Positions 1-6,748 of a stretch of DNA of 41,267 bases are shown one piece after another. The stretch is taken from the NCBI GenBank assembly GCA_913778455.1, contig CAJYVK010000373.1, positions 1 through 41,267 on the forward strand, written 5' to 3'. The stretch is from an uncultured Hymenobacter sp. GTDB lineage: Bacteria; Bacteroidota; Bacteroidia; Cytophagales; Hymenobacteraceae. The notes beneath the pieces are model-generated. The model made no database searches, was not told where the DNA came from, and was given only the letters and a program-made list of their open reading frames with translations. The translations under genes were made by a program, and so were the position numbers. The stretch's first letter is position 1; every line of letters starts with the position of its first letter.

Positions 1-1346
1 CCGATTTCCCCCTGCCCGATGCTGAGCGAGTACACCGTTTTGAAGTTCCAGCGGTGGTAGCCCAGGCGCTTGTCGTAGTACTCGGCCGATGGGATGAGGC
101 CGCGCTTCTCGTGGCCCATGTCCACGCCCAGCTTTTCGCCCAGGCCGAAGGTTTTCACCATCTTCTGCCACTCGGCCAGTCCCAGGCGGGCATCCTCAAA
201 GCGGTTGGGGGTGCGGCCGCGCATTACGGCGGCCCGCATCACCTGGTAGAAATACGGGTTGCAGCTCTGCTTGATGGCGATGTTGACGTTGCTGGGGTAC
301 TCGTGGCGGTGGGTGCAGTGCACGAGGTGCTGGTCGCAGGGAAAGCCGGTACCGGGCGACACCACGCCCATCTGCAAGGCTACCAGCTCATTAACGAGCT
401 TGAAGACCGAGCCGGGCGGGAAGGTGGCCATCAGCGGGCGGTCGAAGAGCGGGCGGTTGGGGTTGCGCAGCAGGTCCATGTAGCGATTGCCCATGCCCTT
501 GCCGGTCAGCAGTTGGGGCTCGTAGTGCGGGGCCGATACGAAGCACAGGATTTCGCCGGTTTTGGGGTCGAGGGCCACGATCCAGCCGCGGCGGCCGGCC
601 AGCAGCTTTTCACCGTAGGCTTGCAGGCCCGAGTCGATGCTGAGGTGCAGGTCCTGGCCCGCCTGCGAGAGCGTATCAAACTGCCCGCCCCGAAATGGCC
701 CCTTGTCGATGCCGCGCACGTTGACCAGCCGGTACTGCACGCCCCGCCGGCCCATGAGCGTAGATTCATAAAACGACTCCAGCCCCGAAATACCCACGTT
801 TTCGCCCGGCGCGTAGTGCGCGTACTTGGGGCTTTCGAGCAGCTTGGGCGTAATGGAGCCCACGTAGCCCAGGGCGTGGGCCAGGTTGGGAGTGCGGTAG
901 GCCCGGGCCATGCGTGCCTGCACCCGGAAGCCGGGGAAGTTGATCAGGTTGTCGTTCATGGCCGCCAGCTCGGGCGTGCTCAGGTTTTGAATGAGCGGCG
1001 AAGGGCGCACCCGCGAGTAGGCCTTGGCGGCCCGCAACCCCAGCCGCAGGTCCTCAATGGGCATCTGCATTACCTGGCAAAACCGGGCCGAGTCGAGGCG
1101 CTTCACCTCGCGGGGCACCACCATGAGGTCGTACACGGGCGTGTTGGACACCAACAGCGAATCGTGGCGGTCGTAGATGAGGCCCCGGTACGGTACCTGC
1201 ACCTGTCGCTGGAGGGTGTTGCGGTCGGCGGCCGTCTTGTACGAGTCGTCGAGGACTTGCAGGTAAAACAGCCGGCTGGCAAACAGCAGCCCCACGAGGG
1301 TAAAAATTGCCAGCACCACGTAGCGCCGGCCTTCCAAGTATTGCAT
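1..1346 (-). CDS. mrdA: Penicillin-binding protein 2 (peptidoglycan transpeptidase), C-terminus cut by window edge
   Basis: Elongasome transpeptidase that cross-links peptidoglycan at the inner membrane. About 448 residues are visible. One N-terminal membrane segment (residues 9-30) is followed by the PBP dimerisation region, which includes the YRGLIYDRHDSLL stretch near 53-66. The transpeptidase domain shows the nucleophile motif SVFK (S313, K316) within PPGSVFK and the second motif SCN (361-363). The third motif, KTG/KSG, is not reached because the gene runs off the left edge; family members of about 620-650 residues suggest roughly 170-200 residues are missing. The ATG at 1346 is only 4 nt after a TAACTTTG promoter box, so the mRNA may be leaderless. 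Neighbouring mreCD or rodA genes are not visible upstream, where a terminator separates it from the roadblock genes; rodA could lie beyond the edge. Sure of family, fairly sure of the PBP2 rather than PBP3 type. Confidence 0.93.
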   Translation of the reverse strand, partial: MQYLEGRRYVVLAIFTLVGLLFASRLFYLQVLDDSYKTAADRNTLQRQVQVPYRGLIYDRHDSLLVSNTPVYDLMVVPREVKRLDSARFCQVMQMPIEDLRLGLRAAKAYSRVRPSPLIQNLSTPELAAMNDNLINFPGFRVQARMARAYRTPNLAHALGYVGSITPKLLESPKYAHYAPGENVGISGLESFYESTLMGRRGVQYRLVNVRGIDKGPFRGGQFDTLSQAGQDLHLSIDSGLQAYGEKLLAGRRGWIVALDPKTGEILCFVSAPHYEPQLLTGKGMGNRYMDLLRNPNRPLFDRPLMATFPPGSVFKLVNELVALQMGVVSPGTGFPCDQHLVHCTHRHEYPSNVNIAIKQSCNPYFYQVMRAAVMRGRTPNRFEDARLGLAEWQKMVKTFGLGEKLGVDMGHEKRGLIPSAEYYDKRLGYHRWNFKTVYSLSIGQGEI

Positions 1347-1350
1347 ACTT

Positions 1351-1358
1351 CAAAGTTA
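1351..1358 (-). promoter_or_regulatory. Promoter -7 box of the PBP2 gene
   Basis: TAACTTTG on the minus strand fits the Bacteroidota -7 consensus TAnnTTTG exactly. The G of the box is 4 nt before the ATG, so transcription would start at or within a base or two of the start codon. No clear -33 TTG is seen. Confidence 0.55.
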
Positions 1359-1433
1359 CGACTGCCCTAACCGGGGATAAGCCGAAAACATTCGCCGCGC
1401 CCGGCAGATTGCAGCTTCTACCGCCCCCACACA

Positions 1434-1466
1434 AAAAGCCCGCTGGCCGGGGGCCAGCGGGCTTTT
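1434..1466. terminator. Bidirectional intrinsic terminator
   Basis: A perfect 15-bp stem (1434-1448 with 1452-1466) with a 3-nt loop, starting in an A-run and ending in a T-run, so it works in either direction. It sits after the roadblock gene at 1491 and before the PBP2 promoter, separating the two transcription units. Confidence 0.85.
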
Positions 1467-1490
1467 ACAATCTATTAGGTATCAAGGCAA

Positions 1491-1853
1491 TTAGTTCAGC
1501 GAAGCCGAATGTGCCTTCATGATTTGGCGAGCCTGGGCCAAGTTGGTATCCTTGGAGTTAACGGCCAGGTAGATGAATTTATCACCGCTGGGCGACAGCT
1601 TGAGCAGGTGCAGCTGGTCGGTGAGGGTGAGCAGAATGTCTTGCAGGGTCTGGTTCAGCTTCAGGGCCTTGAGGGCCTTGAGCTTCGATTTTACTACCTC
1701 CGTGTTGTAGGCCGCCGCCGTTTCGATGTCGAAGTCGGCGATGTTGGTGTGCGAGGCCAGCGGCATGCCGGTTTCGGTTTCTACTACGGCCACGGCTACC
1801 AGCGTCGGCAGCTCGTCCATAATGCCCTGTACAGTTTGCTTGGGGGTTGACAT
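1491..1853 (-). CDS. Roadblock/LC7-domain-like small protein (downstream paralogue)
   Basis: A 120-residue cytosolic protein with the whole length of one roadblock/LC7 fold: an N-terminal helix (about 4-14), a strand pair reading LVAVAVVETETGMPLAS (16-32), a long central helix pair (45-70), then strands around LHLLKLSPSGDKFIYLAV (80-98) and a final helix beginning NLAQARQIM. The LVAVAVVETETGMPLAS stretch corresponds to the common 'vvGaaVvdxdGlpias' signature. Bacterial members often pair with small Ras-like GTPases (MglB with MglA), but no GTPase gene is seen in this window. It lies 32 bp after another roadblock-like gene, probably in one operon, and is followed by a strong terminator. The ATG at 1853 was chosen; the reading frame continues upstream without a good start. 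Function unknown. Confidence 0.75.
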   Translation of the reverse strand: MSTPKQTVQGIMDELPTLVAVAVVETETGMPLASHTNIADFDIETAAAYNTEVVKSKLKALKALKLNQTLQDILLTLTDQLHLLKLSPSGDKFIYLAVNSKDTNLAQARQIMKAHSASLN

Positions 1854-1885
1854 GAAAGTTAAAAGAAAAAAGGGGGGAACAATCT

Positions 1886-2305
1886 TTAGGTAGTAGCGCG
1901 CCGTACCACTTCCTTGAGGATGCCTAGGTTGGCATCGGCCAGGCGCACGGCTACGTAGCAGTGCCACTGGCCATCGGCCACGGGGCGCAGGTAGTGGAGC
2001 TGTTCGTCAAGTAGTACCGACATGTCAAGCAGCGGGCCACCCAGCCAGGAGTTGGCCGCCAGGGTGTCGTCGAGGTGGCCCAGCATCTTTGCAGTACGCA
2101 AGTTAAGCTGATTTGGGTTGTAAGCACCGTTAGTAGTGTACGAAGCCAGGATGCTACCCGTCGAACCGTCGGCGATGTAGGCTAGCAGTAGCTCGGGCTG
2201 CTCACGCAGTAAGGCCAGCAACATGGCTTCGGCGCGGCGGCCCGCCTCGCTCGACGCTGCCACTACTTTCTTGAGTTGTAAGCGATTGAAAAAAGGGAAG
2301 TTCAT
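1886..2305 (-). CDS. Roadblock/LC7-like small protein (upstream paralogue)
   Basis: A 139-residue cytosolic protein. After a short basic lead (NRLQLKKV) there is a helix with AEAMLLALLREQPELLLAYI, a strand/turn region ADGSTGSILASYTT, a central helix region NLRTAKMLGHLDDTLAAN, the strand LLDEQLHYLRPV, then WHCYVAVRL and a last helix ANLGILKEVVRRA. The LHYLRPVADGQWHCYVAV-ANLGIL pattern closely parallels LHLLKLSPSGDKFIYLAV-NLAQAR of the next gene, so the two are likely diverged paralogues that could form a heterodimer (inference). The genes are 32 bp apart on the same strand. No recognisable promoter box was found within about 100 bp upstream. Weaker match to the family than its neighbour. Confidence 0.65.
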   Translation of the reverse strand: MNFPFFNRLQLKKVVAASSEAGRRAEAMLLALLREQPELLLAYIADGSTGSILASYTTNGAYNPNQLNLRTAKMLGHLDDTLAANSWLGGPLLDMSVLLDEQLHYLRPVADGQWHCYVAVRLADANLGILKEVVRRATT

Positions 2306-2397
2306 GCGAAATAGAACGGTGGCGCACCGTGGCTACTTGCGGGTGCCCGCCAGCCAGGAGCGGAGTGGCTGCGTCCAAGCTACCGGCAGGCTATTGC

Positions 2398-2462
2398 AAA
2401 AAGCCAAGCCCCCGGCTAGCGGCTCTCTACGGCCACGTCAGGCCGGCCGGGGTCTTGGCTTT
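2398..2462. terminator. Hairpin terminator after the regulatory-domain membrane protein gene
   Basis: Arms AAAGCCAAG (2400-2408) and CTTGGCTTT (2454-2462) enclose a GC-rich, partly paired interior (CCCCCGGC against GCCGGCCGGGG). It lies between the stop of the gene at 2488 and the start of the gene at 2305, both on minus. The A-run at its left side gives a T-run on the minus-strand RNA. Confidence 0.55.
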
Positions 2463-2487
2463 CTTCAAACTTGCGCGGGCTGGCAGC

Positions 2488-3168
2488 CTAGAATTGCCAC
2501 CAGTGACGCTTTTTGGGCAGGTCGGTGCGGGGCAGCAGGGTCACGTTCTGCTCGCCGCGGCCTTTTACCTGCACTAGTTCTTCGGTATAGCCGCCGTAGC
2601 CATACTGGAGCTGGGTGGTCTTGTGGGCGGGTACGACCATCGTGTATTGGCCTTTGGCATCGGTGCTCACGCCCCGGCCGCTAACCTTGTCGATGATGGT
2701 GGCCCCAATGAGCGGGTGCCCGTTCTCATCCAAAATGCGGCCGCGTACGGTGGTCAAGCTGGCGCTTTCGAAGGCGCCCAGGTCGTCGGCCGTCGGCGCG
2801 CTGGCCTCCACGCCCGCCCCTTCGCCCGCGGTGGGGCGAACGGCCGAGTTGTTAGCGGCAAATGCGGCACCGCCTACCAGCACGCCCACGAGCAGGAGCG
2901 AGCCAGCCCGCTGCCGGAAACGAGCGGGTTCGGTGCGAATCAGGTGCAGCTGCTGTTGCAGCCAGCCTACCGGGCGCACGTCGTGCCCCTGCGTTTGTAG
3001 GCTATGGAAACGCTCGAAAGCTTCCCCGCCTTTTGCCGGGTTGGCTTTCAAGTAAGCATCTACGAGCGCGGTGTTGGTCACCGACAGGTCGCCCCGCAGA
3101 TACGCATCGCGGTAGCCGGGCAACAATTCGCCGGTAGCCGGATGGAAAGGATTAGTAGTTATCGCCAT
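2488..3168 (-). CDS. Single-pass membrane protein with exported carboxypeptidase-regulatory-like domain
   Basis: A 226-residue protein. Residues 1-88 are hydrophilic and presumably cytosolic (including a KGGEAFERF helix and a WLQQQLHLI helix). One membrane segment follows at about 90-108 (GSLLLVGVLVGGAAFAA). After a Pro/Ala/Gly-rich linker, residues 143-215 form a CarboxypepD_reg-like/peptidase-regulatory beta-sandwich: VRGRILDENGHPLIGATI, then TDAKGQYTM and the VTLLP end. This domain type usually sits at the N-terminus of TonB-dependent receptors; here it is alone behind a transmembrane helix. The layout (cytosolic domain, one helix, exported regulatory domain) resembles anti-sigma or envelope-signalling proteins, but no ECF sigma gene adjoins it. 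ATG at 3168 chosen; a longer frame upstream looks non-coding. Function not known. Confidence 0.75.
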   Translation of the reverse strand: MAITTNPFHPATGELLPGYRDAYLRGDLSVTNTALVDAYLKANPAKGGEAFERFHSLQTQGHDVRPVGWLQQQLHLIRTEPARFRQRAGSLLLVGVLVGGAAFAANNSAVRPTAGEGAGVEASAPTADDLGAFESASLTTVRGRILDENGHPLIGATIIDKVSGRGVSTDAKGQYTMVVPAHKTTQLQYGYGGYTEELVQVKGRGEQNVTLLPRTDLPKKRHWWQF

Positions 3169-3281
3169 TATTGAAGGGAAGTGTAGAGAGCAGCGGGAAA
3201 GAGTAGCGAGTACGCTAAGGCGGAATGAAATAGGGCGATTAACTAGGCGGTATTCAGAGTACTTCTTAGACTTTATGGTAG

Positions 3282-3289
3282 CAAAGCTA
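3282..3289 (-). promoter_or_regulatory. Candidate -7 box for the gene at 3168
   Basis: TAGCTTTG on the minus strand matches TAnnTTTG. It would give a 5' leader of about 110 nt before the ATG at 3168. No good -33 element is seen, so this is a moderate call. Confidence 0.4.
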
Positions 3290-3558
3290 CAGTAGCGCTG
3301 ATAAGTCCTGGTGGCACTCTTAGACGAATAAGCCAAAATTCTTGCCGAATGCACCTCATTACCGACACCAACAAAATAATGTTTTCCCCCTCTTTAGTAC
3401 TAGGATAAAAAACTCAACGGCGCGAAGCGATAAACCACACTTTCTTAGCAAAATCCTGCTTTAGTCTTATTTTTTCCTTTTCTGAAAATAATTTTTACTC
3501 ATTCTGTTAGCCTGAACTATAAAAAGTTTTTTCCCCGCTCCGCCCACGCCCGTGCCAG

Positions 3559-3566
3559 TACCTTTG
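3559..3566 (+). promoter_or_regulatory. Candidate -7 box for the GT2 glycosyltransferase gene
   Basis: TACCTTTG matches TAnnTTTG exactly and is the same octamer seen before the two TonB receptor genes and the GT39 gene. It predicts a transcript start near 3571, about 14 nt before the ATG at 3585. Confidence 0.55.
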
Positions 3567-3584
3567 TAGTTTCATTATCAACTC

Positions 3585-4577
3585 ATGCCGCCGCTCGCTA
3601 CTCCTACTGCCAATACTGCTTTTTCCGGTCTTATCTCGGTGGTCGCCCCGCTCTACAACGAGGCCGATACCGTGGCGCAGCTCGTAAGCCGCGTGGCCGC
3701 CGTGATGCAGCAGTACGGCTATGACTACGAGCTCATTCTGGTGAACGACGGCAGCACCGACCGCAGCTGGCAGATGATGCAGGAGCTGGCCGCCCACGAC
3801 CGCCACCTGGTGGCCATCGACCTAGCCGGCAACTACGGCCAGACGCTGAGCCTGCGGGCCGGCTTTGCCCAGGCGCGGGGTGAGGTTATCATTGCCATGG
3901 ACGGCGACTTGCAGCACGACCCGGCTTACATCCCGCAGTTTATCAGCCTGATCAACGAGGGCTACGACATGGTGGGCGGGGCCAAGGCCAAGCGCCCCGA
4001 AGGCCCCATTGCCACGGCACTGGCCACTACGGCGCACGGCATTATCCGGCGCTTGTCGGGGGTGCAGCTGCGCTACTTCGGGGCCACGTATAAGGCCTAC
4101 CGCAGCTACCTCGTGAAGAACGTGGAGATGCTCGGCGATGCCCACCGCTTCCTGGGCGCACTGGTAGCCCGCAAGAACTTACGCTACTGCGAGTTTCCAA
4201 TCGAGATTCACGAGCGGCAGTTTGGCCAGAGCAACTACAAAATCAGCAAGCTCTTCTACGTCATCCTCGACCTGTTCATCCTGCGGTTCTTCATCGTGCA
4301 CTCGCGCAAGCCGTTCCGGTTGTTTGGCTTGTCGGGGCTGCTGAGCCTGCTGCTGGGCGGCGGGCTGGCGGGGCAGTTTCTCATCCGCTCCGTTTTTTTC
4401 GGGCTCAATATTTTTGGCACCTACCCCCTGGAGTTCATCTTCAGCCTGTTCCTGATCATGGCCGGCATTTTCCTGCTGTGCTTCGGGGTGCTGGCGGAGA
4501 TTGGCATGTACAACTACTACTCGCGGCGCACGCGCAAGCCCTACGTGGTGCGGCAGACGGCGTCATTTACCAGTTAA
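3585..4577 (+). CDS. GT2 polyprenyl-phosphate glycosyltransferase (DPM1/GtrB/ArnC type)
   Basis: A 330-residue inner-membrane enzyme expected to transfer a sugar from an NDP-sugar to undecaprenyl phosphate on the cytosolic face. The GT-A domain begins SVVAPLYNEADT (18-29), with VNDGSTD (53-59) for nucleotide binding and MDGDLQHDP (105-113) for the metal and sugar. The ERQFGQSNYK stretch (210-219) matches the conserved R-x-x-G-x-S-x-Y region of dolichol/undecaprenyl-phosphate transferases. Two strongly hydrophobic C-terminal segments (about 246-270 and 282-310) follow an amphipathic region, the usual layout of GtrB/ArnC relatives. The next gene, on the same strand, is a YdjC-type deacetylase; together they suggest synthesis and deacetylation of a lipid-linked amino sugar. 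The stop codon TAA lies at the edge of a heptamer repeat. The sugar itself cannot be read from the sequence. Confidence 0.9.
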   Translation: MPPLATPTANTAFSGLISVVAPLYNEADTVAQLVSRVAAVMQQYGYDYELILVNDGSTDRSWQMMQELAAHDRHLVAIDLAGNYGQTLSLRAGFAQARGEVIIAMDGDLQHDPAYIPQFISLINEGYDMVGGAKAKRPEGPIATALATTAHGIIRRLSGVQLRYFGATYKAYRSYLVKNVEMLGDAHRFLGALVARKNLRYCEFPIEIHERQFGQSNYKISKLFYVILDLFILRFFIVHSRKPFRLFGLSGLLSLLLGGGLAGQFLIRSVFFGLNIFGTYPLEFIFSLFLIMAGIFLLCFGVLAEIGMYNYYSRRTRKPYVVRQTASFTS

Positions 4578-4704
4578 CATTTATCATTTAACACTATTCG
4601 GTGAGCATCTGAAGCTACTGGGGCAAGTCCAATGGCTTCTTTACCATTCGACGGCCAAACAGCACACAAGCCACTTGTTAAATGATAAATGCTAGCTGTT
4701 AAAT
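4578..4704. repeat. Heptamer-word element with inverted flanks (GTTAAAT/GATAAAT type)
   Basis: The left flank (4578-4592) and right flank (4677-4691) are a perfect 15-bp inverted repeat. Each flank is built of 7-nt words: on the right GTTAAAT, GATAAAT, GCTAGCT and GTTAAAT follow in strict 7-nt register (4677-4704). About 84 bp of unrelated DNA lie between the flanks. The element begins at the stop codon of the GT2 gene (TAA 4575-4577), and the last word overlaps the ATG (4703-4705) of the deacetylase gene. Confidence 0.75.
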
Positions 4705-5503
4705 GAAAAAGCTCATCATCAACTGCGACGATTACGGCTGGGACGCCCCCGCCACCCAAGCCATCCTGGAGCTGGGCGCGGCCGGGCAGGTGAGCAGCAC
4801 GACCGTCATGGCCAACTTTGCCAGTGACGCCGAGCTGCGCGAGCTGGCAAAGTTGGCCTCCCCTACCTTCTCGGTGGGTTTGCACCTCACCCTTAATGCT
4901 GGCCAGCCGCTAAACGCCGCCTCGGCCGTACCCTCGCTGGTCGATGCCGACGGGCAATTTTATTCTTCCGGCCGGTTGTGGCAGCGCTACCTACGCGGCC
5001 AGGTGCGCCCAGCCGAGATGCAGGTAGAAATTGCCGCCCAGCTGCGCCGGCTGGCCGGTGCCGGGCTCCTCCTCACCCACGCCGACAGCCACCAGCACCT
5101 GCACCAATATCCGCTGCTGGGTCCGGCGCTGCTGCGCATGTTGCGCACGCTCGGCGTGCGCCGGGTACGACGCCTCACTGCCGCCGGGCGGCTCGACGGG
5201 CGCGGCCTCGTGCTCCGGGCCTTTGCTACCAGCAGCCGGGCAGCCCTGCGCGGCTTTGCTACGCCGGGGGCGTTGGTGAGTACATTTTCGACCGAAACAG
5301 CCAGCGCAGCGGGCTTTCGGCGAGGCGTGGCCGACGCTTTTCGGTATACCGACACTGCCGAGTTTATGAGTCACCCGGGGTTGAGCGAGCGGCCGGGCTC
5401 GCCGCTGATGCGCGTGCCGGAATACGCTTTCTGGCGCAGCGGGGAGGCGCGGGAGCTACTGCGGGAGCTGAGCGGCGAAGTGGTGAGCTATCAGGCAGTA
5501 TAA
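4703..5503 (+). CDS. YdjC/ChbG/HpnK-family carbohydrate deacetylase
   Basis: A 266-residue metal-dependent deacetylase with the full family motif set: NCDDYG (7-12), VGLHLTLNAG (58-67) and THADSHQHLH (125-134). The Asp of the DDYG motif, H61 and a His of the SHQH motif are the expected metal ligands. Family members remove an acetyl group from N-acetylated sugars: ChbG acts on chitobiose, HpnK in hopanoid glycan synthesis, and NaxD on undecaprenyl-phosphate-GalNAc. There is no signal peptide, so it acts in the cytosol. Just downstream of a GT2 polyprenyl-phosphate transferase, the NaxD-like role on a lipid-linked sugar is the best guess, which is inference. The start lies inside the last GTTAAAT word of the upstream repeat. 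Confidence 0.9.
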   Translation: MKKLIINCDDYGWDAPATQAILELGAAGQVSSTTVMANFASDAELRELAKLASPTFSVGLHLTLNAGQPLNAASAVPSLVDADGQFYSSGRLWQRYLRGQVRPAEMQVEIAAQLRRLAGAGLLLTHADSHQHLHQYPLLGPALLRMLRTLGVRRVRRLTAAGRLDGRGLVLRAFATSSRAALRGFATPGALVSTFSTETASAAGFRRGVADAFRYTDTAEFMSHPGLSERPGSPLMRVPEYAFWRSGEARELLRELSGEVVSYQAV

Positions 5504-5504
5504 T

Positions 5505-5593
5505 TTCTATTCGACTACCCCAACTTTCTTGGCACTTCGCACATGAGCGGTAATCTTTACCGTGTGACTTCTATTCGACTATCCCAACTTCTT
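5505..5593 (+). repeat. Direct repeat pair spanning the start of the lipoprotein gene
   Basis: The 26-nt segment 5505-5530 and the 25-nt segment 5569-5593 share nearly identical sequence beginning TTCTATTCGACTA, with one substitution and one deleted base, 64 nt apart. The first copy lies just after the deacetylase stop; the second is within codons 9-17 of the lipoprotein gene. Confidence 0.75.
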
Positions 5594-6331
5594 CTACCCA
5601 GCCTCGTGGTCATGCTGCTGGGTTGCCACGGGCAAGACCGGATGCCACGCGCTCACCGCGCCATTTTTGTGCAGGGTCGCAGATTCAGCTACGCGGCGGC
5701 TCACTATGCGCCGGATGGACGTCCGCTCGGCCACGATACAGTGACCATTACTTGTCTGGGCAAATACAAACCAGAAGACGAGTATGATACTACCCAGCTA
5801 AAAATAGGCTACAGCTACGATGCCGTTTCCGCTCCGAATAACTTCACGGGCGTGCTGGAAAACGATACCGTGCTGTGGATTCACCCGCCCCGCGAGGATG
5901 CATACCGCATTCTGGAACTCAGCCCCTTCCCCTACGTAAAGCTGCCGGCCCGCCAAGGGCAGCGCTGGCAGTGGGCACTCGGTGTAGGTAGCCAGTGGGG
6001 CGATAAACGGTGGGCTACCTGGAAAGACGACCTGCTCGTAACCAGTACTTACGAGGTAACCGGCCAGCAAACGCTTTCCACGCCCGTCGGGAAGCTACGG
6101 TGCTGGGTAGTACAAGCCCGGGCTACGTGCCCCAAAGGCACCACTGCCCTAACTTCCTTTTACAATCCTAGCTGCGGCTTCGTACGCTTGGCTTATCGCA
6201 ATGTGAATAAGCAGCGCGTAGTGCTGACGCTAGTGGATACTACCACCGTAGCCATTGCGGTACCCAATAAGTTTCTGCCGGAAGAGCTCCGAGCGCTCGG
6301 CTCGGCCCGGGGCGGCGCTAGGATGTTGTAG
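5543..6331 (+). CDS. Predicted lipoprotein of unknown function
   Basis: A 262-residue exported protein. The N-terminus has a basic start (NLYRVTSIR), a hydrophobic stretch LLLPSLVVM and a lipobox LLGC, giving a mature Cys near residue 28. The rest is mostly beta-rich, with segments VTITCLGKY, YEVTGQQTLSTPVGKLRCWVVQA and CGFVRLAYRN; the 'VTGxxTLSTPVGKLxCW' part resembles a DUF3108-type or LolA-like fold, but I cannot assign a family. Four Cys residues outside the lipobox could form disulfides. It follows the deacetylase gene by 39 bp and may be co-transcribed with it. The gene start overlaps a direct repeat, so the first 17 codons may have arisen by local duplication. It is convergent with the next minus-strand gene. 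Confidence 0.7.
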   Translation: MSGNLYRVTSIRLSQLLLPSLVVMLLGCHGQDRMPRAHRAIFVQGRRFSYAAAHYAPDGRPLGHDTVTITCLGKYKPEDEYDTTQLKIGYSYDAVSAPNNFTGVLENDTVLWIHPPREDAYRILELSPFPYVKLPARQGQRWQWALGVGSQWGDKRWATWKDDLLVTSTYEVTGQQTLSTPVGKLRCWVVQARATCPKGTTALTSFYNPSCGFVRLAYRNVNKQRVVLTLVDTTTVAIAVPNKFLPEELRALGSARGGARML

Positions 6332-6398
6332 AATAAATACCCGTACCCATGCTCCGAAACCGCGCCGGTGGGCTCCACCCTGCGCCAACGGTGTTCAC

Positions 6399-6689
6399 TT
6401 AAAGAAATACCACCCCTAGCATTACCGCTAGCAGCAGGACACCTATTCCCAGATTAAATAGCAGCATCCACCGCGGGGCCGCGTTTGCTCGAAAGGTACC
6501 GGGTGGGGCTAGCAGCCAAGCTGCCAGGAATAACAGCGGCCCTAAAAATAAAATGCCGTAGAAATATAGGATAAGTAAATCACCTCCTTGCTTCCACACG
6601 TTGTAACTAGCCACCGCGCTGATACCTAGCACGTTGAGCCCCGTATTGAGGCATTGCGCAAGCCAGCTTAGCTTCTTTGCCTGATTCAT
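6399..6689 (-). CDS. Small three-helix membrane protein, unknown
   Basis: A 96-residue protein that is mostly hydrophobic. Three segments can span the membrane: about 11-29 (weak), 37-62 (DLLILYFYGILFLGPLLFLAAW) and 73-95 (MLLFNLGIGVLLLAVMLGVVF). A short basic N-terminus (NQAKK) suggests the N-end is inside. It is 59 bp beyond the end of the UPF0104 gene on the same strand, and could be the last gene of that operon. Small hydrophobic proteins sometimes serve as flippase subunits (ArnE/ArnF are of similar size), but there is no sequence motif to support that here. Confidence 0.6.
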   Translation of the reverse strand: MNQAKKLSWLAQCLNTGLNVLGISAVASYNVWKQGGDLLILYFYGILFLGPLLFLAAWLLAPPGTFRANAAPRWMLLFNLGIGVLLLAVMLGVVFL

Positions 6690-6748
6690 GACTGTGGAAG
6701 TGGTGAATAAAGTCGGAGCCTATAGTAACATCTGCGCTCGCTAGTCAC

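Larger units (their letters stand above)
3169..3584. other. 416-bp divergent intergenic region, AT-rich in its second half
   Basis: It lies between divergent genes. The half near 3340-3540 is clearly richer in A and T than the genes on either side, with A/T runs near 3466-3500 and 3520-3535. One -7-type box is seen for each direction (3282-3289 minus, 3559-3566 plus). No small gene, RNA gene or clear operator was recognised. Confidence 0.6.

Noticed and set aside
54..1370. 438-residue open frame on plus
   Set aside because: It is antisense to the PBP2 gene, which carries SVFK and SCN motifs; the long frame is a by-product of high GC.
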